From Candidatus Cloacimonadota bacterium (GTDB lineage Bacteria; Cloacimonadota; Cloacimonadia; Cloacimonadales; Cloacimonadaceae), in contig JAAYEF010000014.1 in NCBI GenBank assembly GCA_012728875.1, positions 1-64,000 of the forward strand: 64,000 nt of DNA, in the 5' to 3' direction. Each line of letters opens with the position of its first letter. Position 1 is the first letter of the stretch. Below the pieces are notes generated by a model that was not told where the DNA came from, did no database searches, and saw nothing but the letters and a program-made list of their open reading frames with translations. A program made the translations under genes and the position numbers. Positions 1 to 8,047 of the stretch are shown in pieces.

Positions 1-350
1 AGATTTGATTTGATAAGTAACAAGGTGACAAAGTGACAATGTGACGCGCAAATTCGTTGCAAACACGTCCAAAGCCAGCACCCACCCGTCATCCCGAACG
101 CACGTGAGGGATCCAGTCCTTTGGGGTTTTTGAATAGACTGGGGATACACAGGATGGGAAGGATGAAAAGGGGATTTTTGATAGTTGAAAAGATGAGGAC
201 GGCAGGGTGATACTCGTGCGCTTCCAAGTTTATAATGAACAGCCGGTATGTCATTCCGGGGGTGGAGCTTCAGCCCCGTGGCCCCGGAATGACACCGGAG
301 CAGAGTCTTTCATCAAAACGTTAAAAGGTTAAAATGCTATATCACCAACA
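1..350. other. Intergenic region with dispersed-repeat sequence, no gene
   Basis: I see no coding sequence here. The stretch holds two repeat-like segments: one around 81-117 containing the core CCCACCCGTCA followed by a GTCATCCCGAACG...GTGAGGGATCC segment of the kind that recurs as short intergenic repeats in many bacterial genomes, and a long inverted repeat at 249-294 listed separately. The reverse complement of 81-91 (TGACGGGTGGG) occurs again at 31445-31455. The 3' end of the minus-strand repeat protein lies just inside, so any terminator for it would be here; the inverted repeat is the only candidate and has no T-run. Confidence 0.5.
249..294. repeat. Perfect 13-bp inverted repeat (REP-like hairpin)
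   Basis: TGTCATTCCGGGG at 249-261 is exactly complementary to CCCCGGAATGACA at 282-294, with a 20-base GC-rich loop. A further CCGG on each side (243-246 and 295-298) lengthens the stem with a small bulge. There is no T-run on either side, so it is more like a REP/MITE-type palindrome than an intrinsic terminator, although it lies downstream of the minus-strand gene ending at 351 and could still act as a transcript end. Confidence 0.6.
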
Positions 351-1550
351 TTATTGTTCGTCGTAGATGGACGTCACATGATAGAACTTTTTGGGAGTGA
401 CAACCGGCGCGGTCCAGCTATTGCCGTCGAAAACGCCGGAACTGTCTTCCGCAAGGGAATTGATATCATCATTGGAATAGACCTTGTAGGTGTCCACGGA
501 ATAGACCCCGTCCCAGGTGATGGTGATGTGTTCATCAGCGTAAGCGATGTTCAGGTTTGATGGCACCCCGTCCGAGAACGTGCGTGAAACGGGCAGGCTC
601 CAGAGTCCGTCGGTGTTCATGGCGCGCACCCAGAGCTGGTGGTTGCCGTGCTCCAGTCCGGGGAAACTGAGCCCGAGATCGACAGACACCGGCGATCCTG
701 GAGTAACGGGGATCAGCACTCCCTGGCCGAAACCGGGGTCGTCATCCACGTAGTATTCCAACTGTGCCACCAAGGGATTTGGCGGAGTCGGTACCCAGGG
801 CGGGGGAATAAAGAAGGTTCTGCGGCTGGGCATGCCCCATTCCCCGTCGCTGTCTTTGGCCCGCACATGGATGCTGTGGAAGCCGGGGCTCAGCATGCTG
901 GTGGCGATCAGTTCGTCGATGGAAATTGGGTTTCGGGTCCAGATCTGGATGGCATTGCCCTGTCCGGGATCGGAATTGAAAAAGTATTCGATGTTAACAA
1001 TATCTGCATAGGGTGTGGGATTATACTCGGTGGACAAGGGAACATAGAAGGTCCTGCGGCTGGGCAGGCCCCAAGCTCCGTCGTTGTCCTTTGCACGCGC
1101 GTGGAAGCTGTGAAAGCCAGAGCTCAGATGGGAAGCGGAAATCAATTGGTCGATGCTGACCTGCTGGCCCGGCGTGATGCTCAGCGGCGTTCCCATGCCC
1201 TGTCCGGGATCGGAATCGAAAAAGTATTCCGATTGGGAGATCGTCCCATATGGCGGCTGGACCGGTTCGGTGGGGAAGGGAATATAGAAGGTGCTGCGGC
1301 TGGGCAGGCCCCAAGCCCCGTCGTTGTCCTTTGCCCGGGCGTGGAAGCTGTGAAAGCCTGGGCTCAGATGGGAAGCGGAGATCAGTTGGTCGATGCTGAC
1401 CTGCTGGCCCGGCGTGATGCTCAGCGGCGATCCCATGCCCTGTCCGGGATCGGAATCAAAGAAATATTCGACGCTCCCAATGGTGGCGGAAAAAAGCGCT
1501 CCGCCGCAGATCAGGAGCAACAAGGAGATTAAGATCATCGGCGTTCGCAT
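351..1550 (-). CDS. Secreted protein with four ~80-residue tandem repeats
   Basis: The start chosen is the ATG at 1550 (MRTPMILIS), which has GGGAG six bases upstream and opens a signal peptide; a longer frame begins at 1586 but would overlap the previous gene. After the signal peptide come four repeats with a period of about 80 residues, each opening with a YFFDSDPGQG-like motif and containing a GFHSFHARAKDNDG...W motif. Copies 1 and 2 are almost identical, copy 3 diverged and copy 4 more so. The last ~70 residues look like a fibronectin type III module (ITWDGVYSVDTYKVY). No FlgD-like sorting tail is seen. The function is not known; it is probably exported to the periplasm or cell surface. 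It follows the beta-helix gene by 25 bases and is likely cotranscribed with it. Confidence 0.75.
   Translation of the reverse strand: MRTPMILISLLLLICGGALFSATIGSVEYFFDSDPGQGMGSPLSITPGQQVSIDQLISASHLSPGFHSFHARAKDNDGAWGLPSRSTFYIPFPTEPVQPPYGTISQSEYFFDSDPGQGMGTPLSITPGQQVSIDQLISASHLSSGFHSFHARAKDNDGAWGLPSRRTFYVPLSTEYNPTPYADIVNIEYFFNSDPGQGNAIQIWTRNPISIDELIATSMLSPGFHSIHVRAKDSDGEWGMPSRRTFFIPPPWVPTPPNPLVAQLEYYVDDDPGFGQGVLIPVTPGSPVSVDLGLSFPGLEHGNHQLWVRAMNTDGLWSLPVSRTFSDGVPSNLNIAYADEHITITWDGVYSVDTYKVYSNDDINSLAEDSSGVFDGNSWTAPVVTPKKFYHVTSIYDEQ
1038..1469. repeat. Tandem coding repeat, copies 1 and 2 (240-bp period)
   Basis: Within the repeat protein, the segments 1278-1469 and 1038-1229 are nearly identical at the DNA level, offset by 240 bases (80 codons). 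This is much closer than either is to the third and fourth copies (further down to ~550), so the first two copies arose by a recent duplication or are kept alike by gene conversion. Confidence 0.75.
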
Positions 1551-1575
1551 GGCAACTCCCTGAAGCGGAGGCGCT

Positions 1576-2631
1576 TCAGTTTCCAACCTTGGCTTCGATA
1601 TGGACGTTCAAATCCCCGTCCTGGTTGATGACCGGCGGGCAGTTAAAATCCACGATCGAAGGCAGGTAGGTGAGGTACCAGAAATCGTCGAAGGGAGTGT
1701 CTCCACCGTAGAGACCGATGTCCTCTTGGTACTGGCCTGCGCCCAAGGCAAGTGAGTCGTCAGTGTAGTGATAGTTTCCACCATAAGCGTCGATCATTAC
1801 ACCGGACAGATCTACATCCATCTGGTTGTAACCACCGGTGATCCCTGCCGGGCTGCCTTCCCAGATGTTGTTGAGGTAGCTGAAGTTCGTCGGTACGCTG
1901 CTGATGTTCCCAAAGATGTTGTTGATGAAAAGCAGGTTGGAGGTGGAGGTATTACTTGATGCCAGAGTCTGTGTCCCCCCGTCCGGTCTGATGAACAGGC
2001 AGTGGTAGAAAAAGGCTGTGGAGTAGGTGCCGGTGCAGGTGATGTGGGCTGTATTTGATCTGGGCAGGAAAACGCAATTGCGGCAGATCGCGGAGGCATT
2101 ATTGTTCAATTGTAACCTGGAATAGTGATAGTCGAAGGTGCAGCCGGTGAAGGAGGTGTTGAGCGTGCTGATGCTGCCATCGCCGACTTGCACGGAGTTT
2201 TTGAACAGGCAGTCCTCGAATACGGTGCCATCGCGCTGTACCTGTACAGAGCCTGCGAACAGGCAATTGCGGAAGGTGGATGGATATCTGACATACAAAA
2301 TACCAGTATAAGTTATGTCCAGCCCAATGAACACGCTGCCGCTGGCACCCACACTGTTGATCATGGGCGTGAATTTGGTGGTCACCATGTCCGGCTTGGC
2401 AGGATCACTGCCCGCACCCACCACGGTCAGTTGTTTTGAAATATTAAAGCTGCCGTAATCCGTGGTCGAAGGATAGAGCATAATGATATCGCCATTGCTG
2501 GCGGCGGATTGAGCGGCGTTAAACGTTGTGTACATGCCGATGGAAGGGATGTTGTTATCCACTGTCAGCACTGCTGCATAAAGGGATAAGACCGCGCAGG
2601 CGGAAACAAGCAATAAAACAATCTTTTTCAT
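1576..2631 (-). CDS. Secreted right-handed beta-helix protein
   Basis: The start is placed at the ATG at 2631 (MKKIVLLLVSACAVLS), preceded by AGAGGA at a five-base spacing and opening a clear signal peptide; an upstream in-frame ATG at 2715 has no such site. The mature part (about 330 residues) begins with a 'VDNNIPSIGMYTTFNAAQ...NGDIIMLYPG'-type segment typical of the first coil of right-handed beta-helix (pectate-lyase-like) proteins, followed by repeated short strands rich in N, T and S (for example FRNCLFAGS, FEDCLFKNS, FTGCTFDYH). Such folds often bind or cut polysaccharide, but no catalytic motif can be pointed to. No FlgD-like C-terminal sorting tail is visible. First gene of a probable two-gene unit with the repeat protein. 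Confidence 0.75.
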   Translation of the reverse strand: MKKIVLLLVSACAVLSLYAAVLTVDNNIPSIGMYTTFNAAQSAASNGDIIMLYPSTTDYGSFNISKQLTVVGAGSDPAKPDMVTTKFTPMINSVGASGSVFIGLDITYTGILYVRYPSTFRNCLFAGSVQVQRDGTVFEDCLFKNSVQVGDGSISTLNTSFTGCTFDYHYSRLQLNNNASAICRNCVFLPRSNTAHITCTGTYSTAFFYHCLFIRPDGGTQTLASSNTSTSNLLFINNIFGNISSVPTNFSYLNNIWEGSPAGITGGYNQMDVDLSGVMIDAYGGNYHYTDDSLALGAGQYQEDIGLYGGDTPFDDFWYLTYLPSIVDFNCPPVINQDGDLNVHIEAKVGN

Positions 2632-3406
2632 GATATTCCTCTTTTTTGGCTTAAAAAGTAGCAGAGTTCCATTTTTTGTAATAAACTCCATGCTGGTGTT
2701 GTTTTGTGATGCCAAGCTAAATTTCTCGCATTAAAAATGGCCGTATGCATCGCAAAAATACGGCTGTATGCAATCCGAACCCAACAGTCCAAATATCGAC
2801 TGCTTCAGGACAAACGGTGATCCTGACGATAATCCACACACAAAGCATACATTGATTTGTGTATCTACGTTCTCCATCTTCTACTTTTTGCAATTACACT
2901 TCTATAAAACAGATGCCATACTACAGAAATCACTTTTATATGTCAAGACAAAAATATAATAGATTACCCGGTTTGTGATAATGGTTTTTATATCAAAAAC
3001 AGAGGAGAAAGTGTAATATTTTATGGTTGAAACAATGTTTTGAGAGATTCAAAATCAGTTAAATTCATGTTGAAATCCATCAACAAAGCCTGTGAAAGTC
3101 TTTGTTTTTTCATTTTTTGAGCTGGAAAAACGGGATTCGCAGATGGAAGCGTTTCAAGAATTGGCGCGGATGCCCAAAATTCATTAAAAAATGAGTGTGC
3201 TTGGGCAGTTCAAAAGCCTGCTTCGCTTGTAAATATCAGTGGCAGCAGGTGTAGCGCTGTATTAGTCTATGGTGAAGCGATGGAATCCGGAGCTTTTCAT
3301 CTGTTTCTGCAAGTTTTTTGAGTAAAAAAGTAAAAAAGCGCTAAAATTAGTTGACAAGATTGTGCTGCCACGTCCGCTGGACAAAGAAAAACAGCAAAGA
3401 GGAATG
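2632..3406. other. AT-rich gap between divergent genes
   Basis: About 775 bases without a convincing gene separate the minus-strand beta-helix gene from the plus-strand SNF2 gene. The sequence is clearly richer in A+T than its surroundings, especially 2850-3120. A 7-bp inverted repeat GCCGTAT/ATACGGC lies at 2740-2746 and 2758-2764, upstream of the beta-helix gene. A perfect TTGACA is present at 3351-3356, 56 bases before the chosen SNF2 start, without a recognisable -10 box. Short open frames in the gap have no ribosome site and low-complexity translations. Confidence 0.5.
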
Positions 3407-6400
3407 ATGGCACGTCTTTTTAGCAAGGATTACCACGATAAATCGGCTTCCTGGTATTTCAACCACGCCGTGATCGTCTTGGAAAGGGGCGACTTACGCT
3501 TCTGGAAATCCATTGACGAAAAAGGGTTTTACCACCTCCATTTTGTGGCGGTTCCGCGGCGCCAGGAATGGTTTTCCCCGCAGGTGGATATCGTTTATGA
3601 TCCACAAAATCAAGAGGTTGTGAGCCATCATTGTCATGAATGCCGGGATGAGGAAAGCTGCAGGCACTATCTTTCCATCCTGCGCTATGCCTACCACTTT
3701 TTGAAGACGGAGATTTTTGAACAGCCGGCGGTGGAAACCTGCGACGGCGATGTTTTGCGGGGCGGAGAATATTGGCGTTCCGTGCGCGACCCCGCCGTGA
3801 TCGAGGTGGAAAGGCTTTACAGTCCGGAGTCCGACAAAATCCGCTTTTACCATGATTCCTACGGGGATTTGGATATACCGCTGCTTTTGCAGATCGAAGC
3901 CGGGCAAAAGCCGGATGGGGTCACGCGGGACCAGATGAAGGACTACCATTCGCAGTTGGAGGTGTTTTCGGATGCGGAACTGGCGTTCTTTAAATATCTT
4001 CACGCGCGCAAAGCGGCGTATGGCAGCAAGGCAAAATTTTGGTCGCTCTACAAGGAAGACATCGCCCCGGCGCTTGGCTTGATGCAGGATTTGGATGCCA
4101 GGCTGCGAATCCGCGAAACCGGCGAACAGCTGCTTTTCAATTCGCTGCCATACCCTTTAAGTTTGCGCATCGAACCTGCCGGAAAAAAGAATTTCCGCGT
4201 GGTTCCGGTGATTTTGGATGAACTATCCGCAGTTTATCCCGGGTTTCCCACCTGGCTCTTTTTCCGCAATGAAGCCAGACCGGTGTTTCTGCCCTTGGGA
4301 AATGCAGTGTTGAAAAGCCTTTTTGAGCTTGATCTGCTCTTGAGCGAAAAGGACTTGATCTATTGGCGCACGGTGGTGAACAAAGAGCTGCGCAAGCAGG
4401 AAATATATCTGGATTTTGACCCCTCGATCGATTTGCCGCCGATTGTTTCCGAGGAGCCGCGCATCCGCCTGAAAGTGGAAAAGCTCGGTGATGCCGTTGC
4501 TTTGGAGGGAAGGCTTTCCTTCCCCGCACCGCAAAGCTTTGATGAAGATGAGCTTATGGAGATTCCGCTGTCGGTGAGCAGCTTCAATGCGCCCTTGGTG
4601 CGCAGCGATTACAAGCTGGGAGAGGAAAGCGGAAATGCCTGGTTTTATCTGCCTCCGGAGCTGTTTCAAGAACTGCGTGAACTGATGGGACGGCTGTCGG
4701 ATGCGGATCCAAGCCGGTTTGAGCGCTATTCTCAACTGCTGGTGAACGGTGAAAAAGAGCTGGCGCGGCTGCGCAAGGTGTTGTTTGAACTGGAGTTCGA
4801 CAATATCGATGTGGAAATTGATGCCGAATTGCGGGGCGAATTTGTGCAAAAAGCGGCTCTGCAGGTGGAAATCCAAGCCCGGCGCGGCGAAGAGATTGAC
4901 TGGTTTGAATATGAGCTTTCCTACCGCTATCGGGATCTGAGCTTCAGCCACGAGGAACTGCGGCGGTTTTTCCGCTCTGAGGAGGAGTTCCTGCACACCG
5001 AGGACGGACGCATCCTTTTTATTTCCAATCCGGAGGTTTTCAAGGAAGCGGAACGCCTTTTGATTCGCAGTGAAAAGCGCGCCGACGAGGTTTATGGCGC
5101 AAAGCTGGTGAATTTGCCCTACTATCAGCGCTATATGATGGAAAATCCTGCTTTTCGCATGATTGGGGACGATTTTCTGAATGGCCTTTCCCGGGACCTG
5201 GTGAACGGACAGCTTCAGAATCTGGAGCCTTTGCCGGGCTATCTGCAAACAGTTTTGCGCGGCTATCAAAAATCCGGGATCAACTGGATCAGGATGCTGC
5301 AGCACTATCGCTTGGGCGGAGTTTTGGCGGATGAGATGGGCTTGGGAAAAACGATTCAGGCGCTGGCGGTGATCCAAGCCACGCCACCGGACAGTCAAAA
5401 CCTGGTGGTTTGTCCCAAAACTTTGCTCTACAACTGGGCTGCGGAGATCGACAAATTTCATGCCAATATTTCCTATCAGATCGTTGAAGGCGGAAAATCG
5501 GAGCGTTTGGAACAACTGCAAAACCCGAACGTGCGGCTCTTTATCATTTCCTACACCGTGGTTTTGAACGACATTGCGGCGCTGAAGGACAAGGACTTTG
5601 AATGGGTGATCCTGGATGAGGCGCAAAACATCAAAAACGTTAGCGCCAAAAGAACTTACGCCATCAAAAAGCTGCCTTCACGCCACAGGCTGGCGCTCAC
5701 GGGCACCCCGGTGGAAAACAATCTGACCGAACTTTGGTCCATATACGACTTTTTGATGCCGGGCTATCTGGGTTCATTGAAGCGTTTTAAGACGGATTTT
5801 TTGGAAGAGCCGGATTCCGGAGCGGCAAAGCTGAAACGCGCGGTGGCGCCCTTCCTCTTGCGTCGTGCCAAAAAAGAGGTGCTGCTGGAACTGCCGGACA
5901 AGCAGGAGCAGGTTTCCTGGTGCAAGATGCATCCGGTGCAGGAAAAGCTTTATCTGCAAGTCATCGACACGGTTCAAAAAAAGCTGCTGAATGCGCCTGA
6001 AAGTGCGAATCTGAACTATGTGCACATCCTGGCGGCGCTGATGAAGCTGCGCCAGATCTGCAACCATCCGCATCTGGCAAATCCGGACATTTTGCCGGAT
6101 CTGGAAGCCTCGGCAAAGCTGGAACAGCTTGTGGAACTGGTTACAGACGCTCTGGCAAGCAACCACAAAATATTGGTCTTTTCCCAGTTTGTGCAGATGC
6201 TTAAAATCGTTCGCAACGTCTTTGATGAGCAGGGGTTGCGCTATGCCTACATGGATGGCCGCACCAAAAACCGCATGGAAGAGATTCAGCGGTTTGAGAA
6301 CGACCCCGAACTCAGGCTCTTTCTCATCAGCCTGAAAACCGGCGGCATGGGCATCAATTTGACTTCGGCAGACACGGTTATTTTGTATGACCCCTGGTGG

Positions 6401-6619
6401 AACCCGATGGTGGAAAACCAAGCCATCGACCGCGCCCATCGCATCGGCCAAACTCAAAAGGTGCAGGTGTTTAGGCTCATCACCAAGGGCAGCGTGGAGG
6501 AAAAGATCATGAACCTCCAGCAGCACAAGCTCCAGCTTTTTGACGAGGTGGTCTCACAATCCCAGACGGTGCTTTCATCACTGAGCCGGGAAGAGATAAA
6601 TTCACTGTTCAGCTATTAG
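3407..6619 (+). CDS. SNF2-family DNA-dependent ATPase/helicase
   Basis: A Swi2/Snf2 ATPase of about 1070 residues. The N-terminal ~600 residues carry a SWIM-like zinc motif (CHEC...CRH, residues ~75-90) and a region resembling the bacterial SNF2-associated domain. The motor follows: Walker A DEMGLGKT near residue 645, DEAQ near 737, LTGTPVENN, then the second lobe with GGMGINLTSAD, DPWWNP and DRAHRIGQ near 1008. Such proteins remodel protein-DNA or RNA polymerase complexes; the exact target here is unknown. Start: a GTG at 3362 has no ribosome site, whereas AAGAGGA (3397-3403) precedes two adjacent ATGs at 3404 and 3407; I chose 3407 for spacing. A TTGACA box lies at 3351-3356. It stands alone, 114 bases before the next gene. 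Confidence 0.92.
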   Translation: MARLFSKDYHDKSASWYFNHAVIVLERGDLRFWKSIDEKGFYHLHFVAVPRRQEWFSPQVDIVYDPQNQEVVSHHCHECRDEESCRHYLSILRYAYHFLKTEIFEQPAVETCDGDVLRGGEYWRSVRDPAVIEVERLYSPESDKIRFYHDSYGDLDIPLLLQIEAGQKPDGVTRDQMKDYHSQLEVFSDAELAFFKYLHARKAAYGSKAKFWSLYKEDIAPALGLMQDLDARLRIRETGEQLLFNSLPYPLSLRIEPAGKKNFRVVPVILDELSAVYPGFPTWLFFRNEARPVFLPLGNAVLKSLFELDLLLSEKDLIYWRTVVNKELRKQEIYLDFDPSIDLPPIVSEEPRIRLKVEKLGDAVALEGRLSFPAPQSFDEDELMEIPLSVSSFNAPLVRSDYKLGEESGNAWFYLPPELFQELRELMGRLSDADPSRFERYSQLLVNGEKELARLRKVLFELEFDNIDVEIDAELRGEFVQKAALQVEIQARRGEEIDWFEYELSYRYRDLSFSHEELRRFFRSEEEFLHTEDGRILFISNPEVFKEAERLLIRSEKRADEVYGAKLVNLPYYQRYMMENPAFRMIGDDFLNGLSRDLVNGQLQNLEPLPGYLQTVLRGYQKSGINWIRMLQHYRLGGVLADEMGLGKTIQALAVIQATPPDSQNLVVCPKTLLYNWAAEIDKFHANISYQIVEGGKSERLEQLQNPNVRLFIISYTVVLNDIAALKDKDFEWVILDEAQNIKNVSAKRTYAIKKLPSRHRLALTGTPVENNLTELWSIYDFLMPGYLGSLKRFKTDFLEEPDSGAAKLKRAVAPFLLRRAKKEVLLELPDKQEQVSWCKMHPVQEKLYLQVIDTVQKKLLNAPESANLNYVHILAALMKLRQICNHPHLANPDILPDLEASAKLEQLVELVTDALASNHKILVFSQFVQMLKIVRNVFDEQGLRYAYMDGRTKNRMEEIQRFENDPELRLFLISLKTGGMGINLTSADTVILYDPWWNPMVENQAIDRAHRIGQTQKVQVFRLITKGSVEEKIMNLQQHKLQLFDEVVSQSQTVLSSLSREEINSLFSY

Positions 6620-6733
6620 GTCGATTTTTCGGATGGGCAGAGGGTTTGGGGATTGCTCAACATTTTCCCTTGACATTTTTTAGCCTTGATCGCCTTTGGT
6701 ATTTTGAGAGAAAAGCCACAAAAAGGAGACAAG

Positions 6734-7543
6734 ATGCTTACCATTGACTGGAAGGAAAGGCTGAGCAAAGACACAGCCGAATATCTGCATAAGAAGCTGC
6801 CAAACAACGACTTTGACTTTGAGATTATCTATATTGCCTTTCCCGAAAGGGTCGATGGACAGATTCCTCCTGCCGTTGTGACCCACGTTGCCAAGACCAT
6901 TGTGCAAAAATTGGGCAAAAATCACGACAAACATCTGGCGTTTTACAAATATCTCTGGGAAAAAAAGGGCGAGGCGGGGCAGACCGCATTCATCACCATC
7001 ATGGCCAGTCTTGTGCCCAAAAAGCCGGAACTGTATATGCCCATGGTGCAAAAAGCGGTGAACACTGCCTCTGAAGCGCAGTTGAACACGCTTTTGGACA
7101 AGGTGATGCTGCCGCTTCTGCGCAAACAGCCCGAGAAATATCTGCGCTTTGCCTATGAATGGCTTGCTTCGCCCAAGGATGTGGTTCGCAAGCAGACCGT
7201 GAACCTTTTGGTAAAGCTGATGAAGCGCGAACCCGAACTGAGGCAGGATGTGGTTCAGCATTTTGTGAACCAGTGGCTGCAGCCGTTGGACGAACAGGCT
7301 GCGGATCATGTGGCGCTGCTGAAAGCCGTGTATAAAATGGATCCCGAGCTGTATTATGAGCTGTGGGAGCAGCATGGTCAAACCCGGGACCCGCAAAGCG
7401 CGGAGATCCTTTGCGCATCGATTTTGGACTATCATCCCATGATCGAGGAAGCGGTTGAGCCCTGGACAAAAAGCGGCAACGCCCGGCTGAAAAAAGCCGC
7501 CATGGCCGCACAAAAAATATTACAAAAAAAGAAGCCTAAATAA
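6734..7543 (+). CDS. HEAT-like alpha-helical repeat protein
   Basis: A 269-residue soluble protein made almost entirely of amphipathic helices in pairs (for example FYKYLWEKKGEAGQTAFI, YLRFAYEWLASPKDVVRKQ), ending in a lysine-rich tail (KKKPK). The pattern resembles HEAT/ARM or AlkD-like repeats, but no catalytic residues can be assigned, so the role is unknown; such folds usually bind protein or DNA. The start at 6734 has AAAAGGAG seven bases upstream; a TTG-initiated longer frame from 6686 is unlikely. TTGACA at 6670-6675 suggests its own promoter. The stop codon abuts the greA start, so the two are cotranscribed. Confidence 0.7.
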   Translation: MLTIDWKERLSKDTAEYLHKKLPNNDFDFEIIYIAFPERVDGQIPPAVVTHVAKTIVQKLGKNHDKHLAFYKYLWEKKGEAGQTAFITIMASLVPKKPELYMPMVQKAVNTASEAQLNTLLDKVMLPLLRKQPEKYLRFAYEWLASPKDVVRKQTVNLLVKLMKREPELRQDVVQHFVNQWLQPLDEQAADHVALLKAVYKMDPELYYELWEQHGQTRDPQSAEILCASILDYHPMIEEAVEPWTKSGNARLKKAAMAAQKILQKKKPK

Positions 7544-8023
7544 ATGGACTTAAGCATTTTGATAACTCCGGCGGGAATGGATGCCATTCAGCGCCGCATA
7601 CAGGAATTGATGAACGAACGCCCCGAAGTGATTGAAGCAGTGGCCATTGCACGCGAATTCGGGGATTTGAGTGAAAACGCGGAATATAAGGCTGCACGTG
7701 AAAGACAGCGTCAGATCGATGGCGAAATCGACCACCTGCGTCGCCGCGCTTCCAGGCTCAAGGTGATTGATCCCACCGGCATACCCAAGGATAAGGTTCG
7801 CTTTGGCAGCGTTTGCCACACCCGCGACCTCCACAGCGGTGAAGAAATCGTGTTTCAAGTGGTGGGGGTGGATGAACTGAACTATTTTGCGGATGAAGAA
7901 ATCCAGCCGGTTTCGGTGCTTTCGCCCATCGGGAAAGCTCTTTTGGGGCGTCAGGCCGAGGAAGTTGCCAATGTGCAGGCGCCCATCGGAAACAGGGAAC
8001 TGCAGATCTTGAAGATATCTTAA
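7544..8023 (+). CDS. greA: Transcription elongation factor GreA
   Basis: GreA rescues backtracked RNA polymerase by stimulating cleavage of the nascent transcript through its N-terminal coiled coil. The 159-residue length is normal. The coiled-coil tip signature DLSENAEYKAARERQ (acidic D and E that reach the polymerase active site) is at residues ~40-55, and the C-terminal FKBP-like domain ends with GKALLGRQAEEV. The ATG directly follows the TAA of the preceding helical-repeat gene, so translation is probably coupled, and the M18 aminopeptidase gene follows after 24 bases. Confidence 0.95.
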   Translation: MDLSILITPAGMDAIQRRIQELMNERPEVIEAVAIAREFGDLSENAEYKAARERQRQIDGEIDHLRRRASRLKVIDPTGIPKDKVRFGSVCHTRDLHSGEEIVFQVVGVDELNYFADEEIQPVSVLSPIGKALLGRQAEEVANVQAPIGNRELQILKIS

Positions 8024-8047
8024 AAGTCACATAAAACGGAGAAATAA

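Noticed and set aside
2768-2959. 63-codon plus-strand frame in the AT-rich gap
   Set aside because: No ribosome site, no domain, composition follows the AT-rich DNA.
4223-5626. 467-codon open frame on the minus strand inside the SNF2 gene
   Set aside because: It lies opposite a clearly homologous gene, its translation is rich in H, Q, R and L with no domain, and it has no ribosome site. It is an antisense shadow caused by codon bias.
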